The notes below the pieces were generated by a model that made no database searches, was not told the DNA's origin, and saw only the letters and a list, made by a program, of their open reading frames with translations. From positions 1-64,000 of the forward strand of contig JAGVPG010000033.1 of assembly GCA_020052375.1 (NCBI GenBank): DNA of 64,000 nucleotides, read 5' to 3'. This DNA comes from Actinomycetota bacterium (GTDB taxonomy: Bacteria; Actinomycetota; JAHEXW01; JAGVPG01). Positions 40,794 to 48,207 of this stretch are shown here, piece by piece. Each line of letters opens with the position of its first letter. Positions within the stretch are counted from its first letter, which is position 1. The position numbers and the translations under genes are program-made.

Positions 40794-40828
40794 AAGGCCG
40801 CCTTTTTATAAGGCGGCCTTTTTATTTT
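40794..40828 (+). terminator. Intrinsic terminator after tRNA-fMet
   Basis: A perfect 9-bp stem AAGGCCGCC / GGCGGCCTT with a 9-base loop, followed by TTTATTTT. The clearest terminator in the window. Confidence 0.85.
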
Positions 40829-40877
40829 AGCATTGACTCTACCATGCCCTCATGTTATTATGAATCTAGAAAGAAAT

Positions 40878-40891
40878 TTAGATAGGTCTAA
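40878..40891. promoter_or_regulatory. Palindrome upstream of the DtxR-type gene
   Basis: TTAGA-TAGG-TCTAA, 18 bp before the start codon. The TTAG.../...CTAA arms recall DtxR/IdeR boxes. A candidate self-regulatory operator for the regulator-feoB pair. Confidence 0.45.
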
Positions 40892-40909
40892 TATTAAAGT
40901 GAGGGTAAT

Positions 40910-41623
40910 ATGATAAATAACATGACACCCACTATTGAAGAATATTTAGAGGCTTTATTTCATCTGCGCGACAAAGGTAAGGCAGTTTCTACAAAAGACC
41001 TGGCAGAGCACCTTAAAATAGCGCCTGCTTCAGTCACGGACATGATAAAAAAACTAGCGGATAAGAAACTGGTAATACACACACCCTATAAAGGCGCTAT
41101 CCTAACGAAGAACGGACTCAAGGCGGCTGCTGCCCTGGTCAGGCGCCACAGGCTTAGCGAGCGGTTCCTGGCCGATATGCTTGGAGTGCCATGGGAAGAC
41201 CTGCATGATGAGGCGTGCAAGTTCGAACACGTCATAAGCGATCAAGTCGAAGAGAAGTTGTTGGAAGCGCTGGGCAATCCGAAGACTTGCCCGCACGGAA
41301 ACCCTATACCTACTTCTGACGGTAGTATAGTCGAGGATATGTCGATACCGTTGACATCTTTCAATCCCAAAGAGACGGGGACGATCACAAAGATCAAAGA
41401 GGAGAACCCCGAGTTTCTACATTATTTAGCAAGTCTCGGATTGTTTCCGAAAGTGTGTATCGAGGTCAAAGAGATCGCACCGTTTAGCGGCCCGATCATC
41501 ATAAAAACGAGAGGCGCATCATATGCATTGGGACGGGATGTAGCCTGCAACATATTCTTACACCCTGACATAGAGGTAAAAAAACGCTTGAAGCACGGTA
41601 AAACCAGACGTAAAGGAGTGTAG
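40910..41623 (+). CDS. DtxR/MntR-type metalloregulator with FeoA-like domain
   Basis: 237 aa. N-terminal winged helix (TPTIEEYLEALFHLRDKGKA, LAEHLKIAPASVTDMIKKLA), a dimerisation and metal-binding domain (RRHRLSERFLADMLGVPWED, then FEHVIS and CPHGNPIP), and a C-terminal FeoA/SH3-like domain from about residue 150 (GTITKIKEENPEFLHYLASL). In this family Fe(II) or Mn(II) activates DNA binding. It ends 3 bp before feoB and no separate feoA exists here, so the C-terminal domain may double as FeoA. Iron-dependent control of feoB is inferred. Confidence 0.88.
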   Translation: MINNMTPTIEEYLEALFHLRDKGKAVSTKDLAEHLKIAPASVTDMIKKLADKKLVIHTPYKGAILTKNGLKAAAALVRRHRLSERFLADMLGVPWEDLHDEACKFEHVISDQVEEKLLEALGNPKTCPHGNPIPTSDGSIVEDMSIPLTSFNPKETGTITKIKEENPEFLHYLASLGLFPKVCIEVKEIAPFSGPIIIKTRGASYALGRDVACNIFLHPDIEVKKRLKHGKTRRKGV

Positions 41624-41626
41624 CTG

Positions 41627-43648
41627 ATGGCCGACACCTGCCATATCATGGCCGGCCGGTTGAAAGAACCGGTAGATCTGATAATCGCTCTTGCCGGCAA
41701 TCCGAATGTCGGCAAGTCAGTCATCTTCAATCAGCTCACCGGAGTGGATGTAATAAGCGCTAATTATCCGGGAACAACAATGGAATTGAATATGGCCTCG
41801 ACGCGCCTTGGCGGTCTTAAGATCGGAGTCATGGATCTACCCGGGACATACGCTCTCGGCGCCATATCGGACGATCAGCGAGTAGCGCGGAAATGTATCC
41901 TTGAAGGACACCCCCACATCATCGTCTTCATCGCGGACGCCACTAATCTGGAACGCAACCTTTATATGCTACTGCAGCTGATCGAGCTTAAAAGACCTAT
42001 GATCGTCGCCCTGAACCTGGTCGATGAGGCTAAAAGACTGGGTTATGAGGTCGATCATGAAAAACTGTCCCGCATGCTGGGCATCCCTGTGATCCCGACG
42101 GTCGCGGTGCAAGGCAAGGGCATAGAGGAGCTTTTGAAAACGTCTGTGGACGTCGCGATAGGCAATATCGAGCCGAAGCCGATGCGTGTCAGTTACGGAC
42201 GGGATATAGAGGATATAATCGATGAACTTGAGAAAACGGCGCTTAAACATCTTGAAAGATCGCCGCATGATCTGCCTGTCCGCGCTCTCTCGATCCTTCT
42301 TTTGGAGAATGACAAGGAGTTTGTAGAGGATGTCAAGAAAGATAAGGGTGGGCCGGAAGTCTTAAAAGAAGCAGCCCGGCTGGCCGAGGAGATCAGGAAG
42401 GAGCATGGCGAGAGCGCCGCGATCAGATTGAGCCGCGAACGTCACGGCTTGGCCGGTATGATCGCTGAATCGGTGAAAAGCGTCTCTGAAGAGAAGTTGC
42501 CCATGTCGCAGCGATTATGGGCGTATACGGTCAATCCAAGAACGGGAGTCCCGTTGATGTTGATAACAATGGCCGGCATCTTTGCGTTCCTGTTCTATAT
42601 AGGCGGAGCTTTAAGCGAGCTCCTCACTCGCTTGTGGGAGATCGGTCCGCATGTGGTCATCCAATCCGTTGTTTTCGGCCTATTGGGAAAGGGAGTCATC
42701 GGGAAGACTCTCATATGGGGTTTTGACGGCGGTATTGAAGCCGCTCTTAGCGTAGGCGTTCCGTATGTATTGACCTTTTATTTTATTCTCGCATTTCTTG
42801 AAGATAGCGGATATCTGAACTCCATTGCCTTCTTGACCGATTCAATAATGCATAAGTTCGGGCTGCACGGACGAGCCATCATACCGATGGTTGCAGGGGC
42901 CGGCTGCAATGTCCCGGCAATAATCGGGACGCGGGTACTCACCAGCCCCCGCGAGCGGTTTATAGCTTCGACGCTGATCGTCCTCGTCCCATGCAGTGCC
43001 CGGGTAGCGGTCATTATGGGCGGGGTAGCCAAGTTTGCCGGCATCAGTTATGCGCTCGGCATTTTCTTAATCAGCCTTCTTGTCATCATCGTCGTGGGTT
43101 TGGTCTTGAACTGGCTGATGCCGGGTCAATCATCAGGTCTGGTCATGGAGATGTTCGGCCTTCGGCGGCCCTCGCTCAAAGCTATTGCCAGGAAAACATG
43201 GTTTCGTTTCAGAGAGTTCGTGTTTGTCGCTTTCCCCATAGTCCTGGTCGGAAGCCTTGTTTTAGGTGCGCTTTATGAGATGGGCGCGATCGAGGTGCTA
43301 TCACAGCCGCTTAAGCCCATCATTGTGGGCTGGTTGGGGTTACCCCTCATCACCGGCGCGACTCTGATCTTTGCAGTATTGAGAAAAGAGCTTGCGTTGC
43401 AGTTTCTGATCACCTTCGCTATAACACAGTACGGTGCGCATGCCGCCAACCTATCGACGTTCATGTCTAAGTCGCAGCTCTTCGTCTATGGCCTTGTCAC
43501 TATTATTTATATTCCGTGTATCGCCGCGATATCTGTGCTCGTGAATGAACTCGGCTGGAAAAAAGCATCTGCCATAGTCATCATGACTACGGTGATAGCA
43601 GTCCTTCTCGGTGGCATCGCCCGGATCGCGTTCTCATTCTTCGCCTAG
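41627..43648 (+). CDS. feoB: Ferrous iron transporter FeoB
   Basis: 673 aa. N-terminal G domain: GNPNVGKS (G1), the threonine loop ISANYPGTTME, DLPGTY (G3), and NLVD (G4, where NxxD is usual). About ten membrane segments follow from residue 305, with two Gate-type motifs including VAGAGCNVPAIIGTRV (Cys and Asn conserved) and the later PIVLVGSLVLGALYEMGAI. Imports Fe(II), matching the iron demand of the hydrogenase, fumarase and radical SAM enzymes. The 3' end overlaps a convergent gene by 15 bp. Confidence 0.93.
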   Translation: MADTCHIMAGRLKEPVDLIIALAGNPNVGKSVIFNQLTGVDVISANYPGTTMELNMASTRLGGLKIGVMDLPGTYALGAISDDQRVARKCILEGHPHIIVFIADATNLERNLYMLLQLIELKRPMIVALNLVDEAKRLGYEVDHEKLSRMLGIPVIPTVAVQGKGIEELLKTSVDVAIGNIEPKPMRVSYGRDIEDIIDELEKTALKHLERSPHDLPVRALSILLLENDKEFVEDVKKDKGGPEVLKEAARLAEEIRKEHGESAAIRLSRERHGLAGMIAESVKSVSEEKLPMSQRLWAYTVNPRTGVPLMLITMAGIFAFLFYIGGALSELLTRLWEIGPHVVIQSVVFGLLGKGVIGKTLIWGFDGGIEAALSVGVPYVLTFYFILAFLEDSGYLNSIAFLTDSIMHKFGLHGRAIIPMVAGAGCNVPAIIGTRVLTSPRERFIASTLIVLVPCSARVAVIMGGVAKFAGISYALGIFLISLLVIIVVGLVLNWLMPGQSSGLVMEMFGLRRPSLKAIARKTWFRFREFVFVAFPIVLVGSLVLGALYEMGAIEVLSQPLKPIIVGWLGLPLITGATLIFAVLRKELALQFLITFAITQYGAHAANLSTFMSKSQLFVYGLVTIIYIPCIAAISVLVNELGWKKASAIVIMTTVIAVLLGGIARIAFSFFA

Positions 43649-44671
43649 GTCTTTAAGGATCTTCTCAATCTCAGATATTATGGGGCTCATCTGCGCGCAG
43701 GCGTTTGAGACGGCGGCGATCTGGTCTCCGTTATAGTAGTTCATATTGCCTTCGACCGACACCGGACTTTCTGAGATCATCCTGCATTGCTGTACCAGGC
43801 GGCAGCCTTCACACAGGAGAGATGCCAGTCTCTGGGAGTCGCTTTCCTGTGCCAGATCCGGCATAGCTTCCATTATCTTCTGCATCTCCGTCGCTTCCTC
43901 ATTGCCTATCGGTTGCAGTTGGAATTCAGTCTCCGTCGAACCCTGTGTCTTACCGCCCACAGACAGCTGGTTGCACCAGGTCTGGTCGATCTGACGGCAT
44001 TCTTTAAGGTCATCGATCCTTGTGGTTGCGAGCATGATGATCTCGTCTCTGGCTGTTTGCTTTGCCTCATCTGGTTTTTCATCCACGGGATACAACTTGT
44101 TGAATAAGGCGATCGTAGTCAGCTTATCTAATGTAAGAGTGCCCTCTATTTCTTGCTGCAAACTGTATTCGGCTGATCCGAGCGCCTGGTTTGCTTCCTG
44201 AGTCCTCGGATACTGCTCGTACACAGCGAAATATCCCTTGATGTATTCATCGAATGGTTCATTCTCGTCTCTTTGATCCGCCTCGGCCAGCATGTCAGAT
44301 ACGCGAGTGAGGATGATCTGCGACGTTTTTGCGGATTCGTCAGCTTTCCGGTTGGCTTGTTTATATGGCCCGAGGTCCATGTAAGAACCCTTGTCCCTGT
44401 ATTTCTTGGCCTCCGATAGCAATGCATCGGCCTTGGCCAGTTCTGTTTCTTCCTGTGTGCCGGGTTCGGTCGCGAGCTTGGCTTTTTTCAGATCGGTTTC
44501 GGCTTTACCGATAGCGGAGTCAGCTTTGGATATTCGGCTATCCGCCACCAGCTTGAATATAAGAAGACCGCAGGTCGAACCAAGACAGCATAAAAGGAGG
44601 ACCAGGACCGCCACGATGATAATAACAAGTCTACGCTTGTCACCCTTTTTACCTGATTCAGGACTTTGCAA
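43634..44671 (-). CDS. Membrane-anchored helical protein, unknown
   Basis: 345 aa from a TTG behind AGGAGG. Cytoplasmic basic N-terminus (GKKGDKRRLV), one Cys-rich membrane helix (LVLLLCCLGSTCGLLIF), then an extracytoplasmic, largely helical region with early heptad-like repeats (KADSAIGKAETDLKKAKLA). Four Cys near the C-terminus (LLCEGCRLVQQC and SNACAQ) could form disulfides. Not recognised. Same overall layout as the protein at 3675-4697 but no evident homology. The 3' end overlaps feoB. Confidence 0.65.
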   Translation of the reverse strand: MQSPESGKKGDKRRLVIIIVAVLVLLLCCLGSTCGLLIFKLVADSRISKADSAIGKAETDLKKAKLATEPGTQEETELAKADALLSEAKKYRDKGSYMDLGPYKQANRKADESAKTSQIILTRVSDMLAEADQRDENEPFDEYIKGYFAVYEQYPRTQEANQALGSAEYSLQQEIEGTLTLDKLTTIALFNKLYPVDEKPDEAKQTARDEIIMLATTRIDDLKECRQIDQTWCNQLSVGGKTQGSTETEFQLQPIGNEEATEMQKIMEAMPDLAQESDSQRLASLLCEGCRLVQQCRMISESPVSVEGNMNYYNGDQIAAVSNACAQMSPIISEIEKILKDLGEE

Positions 44672-44746
44672 AGCGACCTCCTGTGATACGAGTGAGTGGT
44701 CGTTAATATATCAATAAAGGACGGTGTAAGGCAATAGAAACGGATA

Positions 44747-44755
44747 TGTTATAAT
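44747..44755 (+). promoter_or_regulatory. gltX: Extended -10 (TGTTATAAT) of gltX
   Basis: TGT-TATAAT with a 22-base leader containing AAGGAGG before the gltX start. Unlike the leaderless cases, this gene has a normal binding site. Confidence 0.6.
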
Positions 44756-44777
44756 CGTCCAGTAAGGAGGGCTTAAA

Positions 44778-46238
44778 ATGACTACGGCTAAACATGTAAG
44801 AGTAAGGTTCGCACCAAGCCCGACCGGCCATCTTCATATCGGAGGAGCGCGGACGGCGCTGTTCAACTACCTATTTGCCCGGAACGAGGGCGGATCGTTC
44901 ATCTTGAGGATCGAAGATACCGATAGGGAACGTAACACTGTAGAGGCCGTTCATCACATAATAGACGGCATGAAGTGGCTTGGCATGGACTGGGATGAAG
45001 GTCCGGAGGTCGGCGGTGATCACGGTCCTTATACACAGCTCGAGCGGTTGGATATCTATCACCAGTATGCTCAAACGCTTCTTGATAAAGGATCGGCTTA
45101 CTACTGTTATTGCACGCCTGAAGAGCTGGACGAGAAGAGAAAGCTGGCAATGAAAAGGCATCTTCCGCCGAAATACGACCGCAGGTGCCGCTCTTTATCT
45201 GACGGAGAGTGTAAGACCTTTGAGGGGGAAGGCAAGCGAAAGGTCATCCGCTTCGCGACGCCCGACAGGGGCGAGACGAGTTTCACGGATCTGATCAAAG
45301 GCCGCGTCGGTTTCAAGAACGGGCTTCTCGACGACTTCGTCATAATGAAGTCAGACGGCATACCGACGTATAACTTTGCCGCAGTCGTAGATGACCATCT
45401 GATGAATATAACGCATGTGATAAGAGGGGACGACCATATATCGAATACACCGCGCCAGATCTTGATGTTCAAAGCGCTTGGTCTGGATGATATCCCCGAG
45501 TTCGCCCATCTGCCGATGATCCTCGGTTCGGACGGGTCGCGTCTAAGCAAGAGACACGGCGCGACTTCTGTGATCGAATACAAGAGTCTCGGCTATCTGC
45601 CGGAAGCTTTGGATAACTATCTGGCGCTTCTCGGGTGGGCACCCGGGACCGAGCGGGAGATATTCAGTCTGGAAGAGCTGGTCAAGGAGTTCTCGCTGGG
45701 TCGGGTAGGCAGTAGCGCCGCCATATTCAACCCGGAGAAGCTCGAGTGGATGAACGGCGAGTATATCAGGGCTACGGATCTGGATGTCCTGACTAAGGAA
45801 ATACTCGATGTCGATTCAGGCGAAGCCCCGTTTATAAAGACAGCGGAATTCGAGTATCTGAAAAGCGTTGTTGCTCTGGAACAGGAAAGGCTCAAGACAC
45901 TGACGGAATTTCCGGAGATGACAAAGTTCTTTTTTGAAGAGGATGTCGAGTACGACCAAGCAGCGTGGGATAAGATCATGACGCAGGAGCATGTACCGGG
46001 TCTGTTGAACGGGCTCAAGGACAAGCTGGGCAAGCTCACAGCTTTGAAAGCGGAAGACGTAGAAAAGATGATGCGGGACCTGGCGGCGGAGATGGGCATA
46101 AAGACCAGCCTCGTATTTCATCCTTTAAGAGTCGCGGTCAGCGGCCGGATGGTCGGTCCGAGCCTGTTCCACATGGTCGAGGTGCTCGGCAAAGACCGTG
46201 TTTTAAAACGCATCACCGATACGCTACAATTATTTTAA
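44778..46238 (+). CDS. gltX: Glutamyl-tRNA synthetase
   Basis: 486 aa. Class I synthetase: RFAPSPTGHLHIGGARTALF (HIGH-type motif as HIGG), a KMSKS loop read as SRLSKRHGAT, and a helical anticodon-binding domain of about 160 residues. Charges tRNA-Glu. A tRNA-Gln gene lies 120 bp downstream and tRNA-Glu about 1.8 kb downstream; in bacteria lacking a glutaminyl-tRNA synthetase this enzyme also charges tRNA-Gln for later amidation, which is possible here. Confidence 0.95.
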   Translation: MTTAKHVRVRFAPSPTGHLHIGGARTALFNYLFARNEGGSFILRIEDTDRERNTVEAVHHIIDGMKWLGMDWDEGPEVGGDHGPYTQLERLDIYHQYAQTLLDKGSAYYCYCTPEELDEKRKLAMKRHLPPKYDRRCRSLSDGECKTFEGEGKRKVIRFATPDRGETSFTDLIKGRVGFKNGLLDDFVIMKSDGIPTYNFAAVVDDHLMNITHVIRGDDHISNTPRQILMFKALGLDDIPEFAHLPMILGSDGSRLSKRHGATSVIEYKSLGYLPEALDNYLALLGWAPGTEREIFSLEELVKEFSLGRVGSSAAIFNPEKLEWMNGEYIRATDLDVLTKEILDVDSGEAPFIKTAEFEYLKSVVALEQERLKTLTEFPEMTKFFFEEDVEYDQAAWDKIMTQEHVPGLLNGLKDKLGKLTALKAEDVEKMMRDLAAEMGIKTSLVFHPLRVAVSGRMVGPSLFHMVEVLGKDRVLKRITDTLQLF

Positions 46239-46241
46239 GGA

Positions 46242-46277
46242 CGTCAAGGAAATCAAGGATGTCAATGAAGTCAATGA
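46242..46277 (+). repeat. Period-9 tandem repeat after gltX
   Basis: Four 9-bp units (CGTCAAGGA, AATCAAGGA, TGTCAATGA, AGTCAATGA), starting three bases after the gltX stop. Paired with the reversed array at 46317-46352. Confidence 0.7.
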
Positions 46278-46316
46278 GACGCTAAAAGGCATTTTCTCTT
46301 TGGATAATTCTTTTCT

Positions 46317-46352
46317 TTGATATCATCGACTTCCTCGACTTCTTTGACTTCC
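46317..46352 (-). repeat. Period-9 tandem repeat before tRNA-Gln, inverted
   Basis: Units TTGATATCA, TCGACTTCC, TCGACTTCT, TTGACTTCC: the reverse complement of the array at 46242-46277, so the gltX-tRNA gap could fold into a long imperfect hairpin. Confidence 0.7.
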
Positions 46353-46358
46353 TATTAG

Positions 46359-46434
46359 TGGGGCGTGGCCAAACTGGTAAGGCGCCGGATTCTGGTTCCG
46401 GAGATTGGAGGTTCGAGTCCTCCCGCCCCAGCCA
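46359..46434 (+). tRNA. tRNA-Gln (CTG)
   Basis: 76 nt with CCA. Acceptor TGGGGCG / CGCCCCA; anticodon loop TTCTGGT, anticodon CTG. The U1-A72 start pair is typical of bacterial tRNA-Gln and is an identity element for the amidotransferase route. Located 120 bp downstream of gltX. Confidence 0.93.
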
Positions 46435-46445
46435 CTAATAAGTGA

Positions 46446-46521
46446 GTGCCTGGTAAAGGTTGAAGATACTTCTTCTCGCTAAAGATTCTCGCTCGAAGAA
46501 GACTTCACCCTCCCCAGGCAC
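46446..46521 (+). repeat. 76-bp hairpin repeat (GTGCCTGG..CCAGGCAC)
   Basis: Outer arms GTGCCTGG and CCAGGCAC enclose further imperfect pairings (GGTTGAAG with CTTCACC; TTCTTC with GAAGAA) around CTCGCTAAAGAT. A related element lies at 59035-59109. Lies 11 bp after tRNA-Gln. Confidence 0.7.
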
Positions 46522-46531
46522 AGATGTTTAT

Positions 46532-46561
46532 GTAGCAGCCGACCTTTAGGTCGGCTGCTAC
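46532..46561. repeat. Perfect 13-bp palindrome
   Basis: GTAGCAGCCGACC-TTTA-GGTCGGCTGCTAC. A shorter relative, GCCGACC-TTCA-GGTCGGC, occurs at 59239-59256. No T-run follows, so it is more likely a mobile or structural repeat than a terminator. Confidence 0.65.
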
Positions 46562-46787
46562 CGTCCATAGTACCAATGGGTGTTGGGTGGCGAGCGAGGC
46601 GCATGGACTATTATGCGTAACTCAGGTAGCAGAGACATCGAAATTCGAAAATCGAGAAATGAAGAGCAAATTTCGATTCCGTTCCATTTTCGATTATCGA
46701 TTTTCATCTTCCATCGGTGTGTCGCTACGGATTCTCACCGTCCGAGTTTGTCGATGGACGTTAAGAAGAGAAGGTATAAGTAAGCGC

Positions 46788-46832
46788 TGTCATCCTGAGA
46801 AGGTCGTCTAAAGGCGACCGACGAAGGAACTA
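46788..46832 (+). repeat. Dispersed repeat, TGTCATCCTGAGAAGGTC family
   Basis: Second copy of the element at 39520-39563, with inner arms GGTCGTC / GGCGACC and the shared tail GACGAAGGAACTA. Confidence 0.7.
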
Positions 46833-46857
46833 AGCAAGAAGCAAACGTGCAGCTAAA

Positions 46858-46902
46858 AGACGTCATTGTGAGGCCGCCGATAGGCGGCCGAATCAATCCA
46901 GG
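46858..46902 (+). repeat. Dispersed palindromic repeat, GACGTCATTGTGAGG family
   Basis: Perfect stem GGCCGCC-GATA-GGCGGCC and the tail GAATCAATCCAGG. The most regular of the three copies. Confidence 0.75.
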
Positions 46903-46978
46903 TTAACGAGAACGAATCGATCTCAATTCACGTATTGCTTATTGCTTATCGCGTATTATTCCTCTTCCCTCTTCCATC

Positions 46979-46987
46979 TGCTACCAT
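46979..46987 (+). promoter_or_regulatory. Extended -10-like element (TGCTACCAT), leaderless
   Basis: TGC-TACCAT, six bases, then the ATG at 46994. The hexamer departs from consensus but keeps T1, A2 and T6. No binding site is present. Confidence 0.4.
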
Positions 46988-46993
46988 TCACTT

Positions 46994-47563
46994 ATGAACA
47001 CTGCACTCATAGCTCTTGTGGCATCGACCTTCTTTGTTCTCATTGCTGAAATGGGCGATAAGACACAGCTTGTGGCCTTATCATTTGCTACCCGGTATAA
47101 ACCGCTGAAGGTCCTCACCGGTATATTCCTGGCCACACTCCTGGTGCATCTTGTGTCCGCGCTCGTCGGCGCGCAGGTGGCGCGTTTTATCCCGATGCAG
47201 ATGCTGAAGATCGTGGTCGGGTTGTCTTTTATCGGATTCGGTATATGGACGCTTCGCGGCGATAAGATATCGGACGACGGAAAGAACAGTAGATTCGGAC
47301 CGGTGATGACTGTCGGGATCGCGTTCTTCCTGGCCGAACTCGGCGACAAGACGCAGCTGGCGACGATCGCCCTTGCCGCTCGCTATCAGTCGTTCATCGC
47401 CGTTTGGATAGGATCGACGATCGGGATGGTCATCGCGGACGGGCTGGCGATCATCATAGGAGTCATCGCGGGTAAACAGTTGCCTGAACACATTGTCCGC
47501 TACGTTTCCGCGACTGTTTTCTTCATTGCCGGCATCGCAACAATAATCGAAGCCGTAGTCTAG
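46994..47563 (+). CDS. TMEM165/GDT1 (UPF0016) family cation transporter
   Basis: 189 aa, six membrane helices in two repeats. Each half carries the family motif: AEMGDKTQLVALSFATRY near residue 18 and AELGDKTQLATIALAARY near residue 114. These acidic motifs bind divalent cations; bacterial members export Mn(II), eukaryotic ones move Mn/Ca. It is placed near iron-handling genes, so Mn or Fe homeostasis is plausible. Confidence 0.9.
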   Translation: MNTALIALVASTFFVLIAEMGDKTQLVALSFATRYKPLKVLTGIFLATLLVHLVSALVGAQVARFIPMQMLKIVVGLSFIGFGIWTLRGDKISDDGKNSRFGPVMTVGIAFFLAELGDKTQLATIALAARYQSFIAVWIGSTIGMVIADGLAIIIGVIAGKQLPEHIVRYVSATVFFIAGIATIIEAVV

Positions 47564-47578
47564 AGTTTTAAGGAGTTC

Positions 47579-47587
47579 TGATATAAT
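47579..47587 (+). promoter_or_regulatory. Extended -10 (TGATATAAT), leaderless
   Basis: TGA-TATAAT, six bases, then the cupredoxin ATG at 47594. An AAGGAG at 47570 is 18 bases before the ATG and upstream of the predicted start point, so it cannot serve translation. Confidence 0.6.
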
Positions 47588-47593
47588 CTCCTT

Positions 47594-47953
47594 ATGGTTA
47601 AGAAAGCGTTTGTTCTAGGTGTTCTGATCATCGGTGTGCTGGCGTTGGTAATAGCCGGCTGCGTGAAGAAGAACGATGACACGCAGAAGGATGCCGGCGG
47701 ACCGGCCGCGAAGGAAATTACTGTCGAGATCAAGGATTTTCAGTTCAAGCCGGCGACTGTGACTATCGCAAAGGGTGGTGTCGTAACATGGAAAAACCTG
47801 GATGCCTCGGCGCACAGTGTGAATGGAAAGAACTTCGATAGCGGCAGTATGAGTAAAGACGATACATACTCGTTTACATTCTTAGATAAAGGCAAATTTA
47901 CTTATAAGTGCGCCGTCCATCCGTATATGGAAGGGACTGTCATCGTTAAATAG
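47594..47953 (+). CDS. Plastocyanin-like cupredoxin lipoprotein
   Basis: 119 aa. Signal peptide with lipobox VIAGC (Cys23), a short linker, then a single cupredoxin domain. Type 1 copper ligands are complete: His74 (ASAHSV), Cys106, His109 and Met112 (YKCAVHPYMEG). FQFKPATVTIAKGGVVTWKN (central part) is the usual amicyanin/plastocyanin strand pattern. An exposed electron carrier on the outer membrane face; its partners are unknown, but it could serve the same chain as the haem lipoproteins. Confidence 0.88.
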   Translation: MVKKAFVLGVLIIGVLALVIAGCVKKNDDTQKDAGGPAAKEITVEIKDFQFKPATVTIAKGGVVTWKNLDASAHSVNGKNFDSGSMSKDDTYSFTFLDKGKFTYKCAVHPYMEGTVIVK

Positions 47954-47972
47954 CCCGCATACTGCTTATATA

Positions 47973-48001
47973 TTGCCTAAAGACTCGTCCTGTATTAGAA
48001 T
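47973..48001 (+). promoter_or_regulatory. Promoter of tRNA-Glu
   Basis: TTGCCT (47973-47978), 17-bp spacer, TAGAAT (47996-48001), ending 19 bases before the tRNA. Confidence 0.6.
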
Positions 48002-48020
48002 TACTATCAGAATCGCATAT

Positions 48021-48097
48021 GGCGCATTCGTCTAGTGGACTAGGATACCTGGTTCTCATCCAGGAGATCGCGGGTTCGAATCCCGCATGCGCTACCA
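48021..48097 (+). tRNA. tRNA-Glu (CTC)
   Basis: 77 nt with CCA. Acceptor GGCGCAT / ATGCGCT with a terminal G-T pair; anticodon loop TTCTCAT, anticodon CTC; T arm GCGGGTTCGAATCCCGC. Immediately followed by a long inverted repeat. Confidence 0.93.
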
Positions 48098-48100
48098 ATT

Positions 48101-48183
48101 AGGGGTCAGGTCTTGAATTATAAGTTCTGTAACATAACTAAAGGTACGATGTTACAGAACTTATAATTCAAGACCTGACCCCT
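48101..48183. repeat. Perfect 35-bp inverted repeat
   Basis: Arms 48101-48135 and 48149-48183 are perfect reverse complements around a 13-base spacer; the outer end reads AGGGGTCAGGTCTTGAATT. Single arms occur at 104-135, 2174-2194 and 60290-60320. GGGGTCAGGTCTTGAAT-type palindromes are known to accompany REP-associated (Y1) transposases in other bacteria; none is encoded here. Three bases after tRNA-Glu, it may also act as its terminator. Confidence 0.85.
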
Positions 48184-48192
48184 CTTTTATTG

Positions 48193-48201
48193 TGTTAGAA
48201 T
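48193..48201 (+). promoter_or_regulatory. msrA: Extended -10 (TGTTAGAAT), leaderless msrA promoter
   Basis: TGT-TAGAAT, six bases, ATG of msrA at 48208. Identical over nine bases to the hypA and tRNA-fMet elements. Confidence 0.6.
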
Positions 48202-48207
48202 ACGGTT

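Larger units (their letters stand above)
46562..46978. other. Repeat-rich intergenic region before the GDT1 gene
   Basis: No convincing gene: frames across 46580-46811 overlap repeats and show low-complexity, compositionally odd translations. Contains the two dispersed repeats listed next and a period-7 run (ATTGCTT twice, then ATCGCGT) at 46934-46961. Between about 46640 and 46720 an imperfect inverted repeat (CGAAATTCGAAAATCGA with TCGATTATCGATTTTC) is visible. Confidence 0.5.

Noticed and set aside
40796-40830. Riboswitch between tRNA-fMet and the DtxR-type gene
   Set aside because: The only structure is a plain terminator hairpin belonging to the tRNA; no conserved aptamer elements.
46580-46811. 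Two overlapping plus-strand open frames between tRNA-Gln and the GDT1 gene
   Set aside because: They run through palindromic and dispersed repeats and have repeat-derived peptides; no initiation signal.
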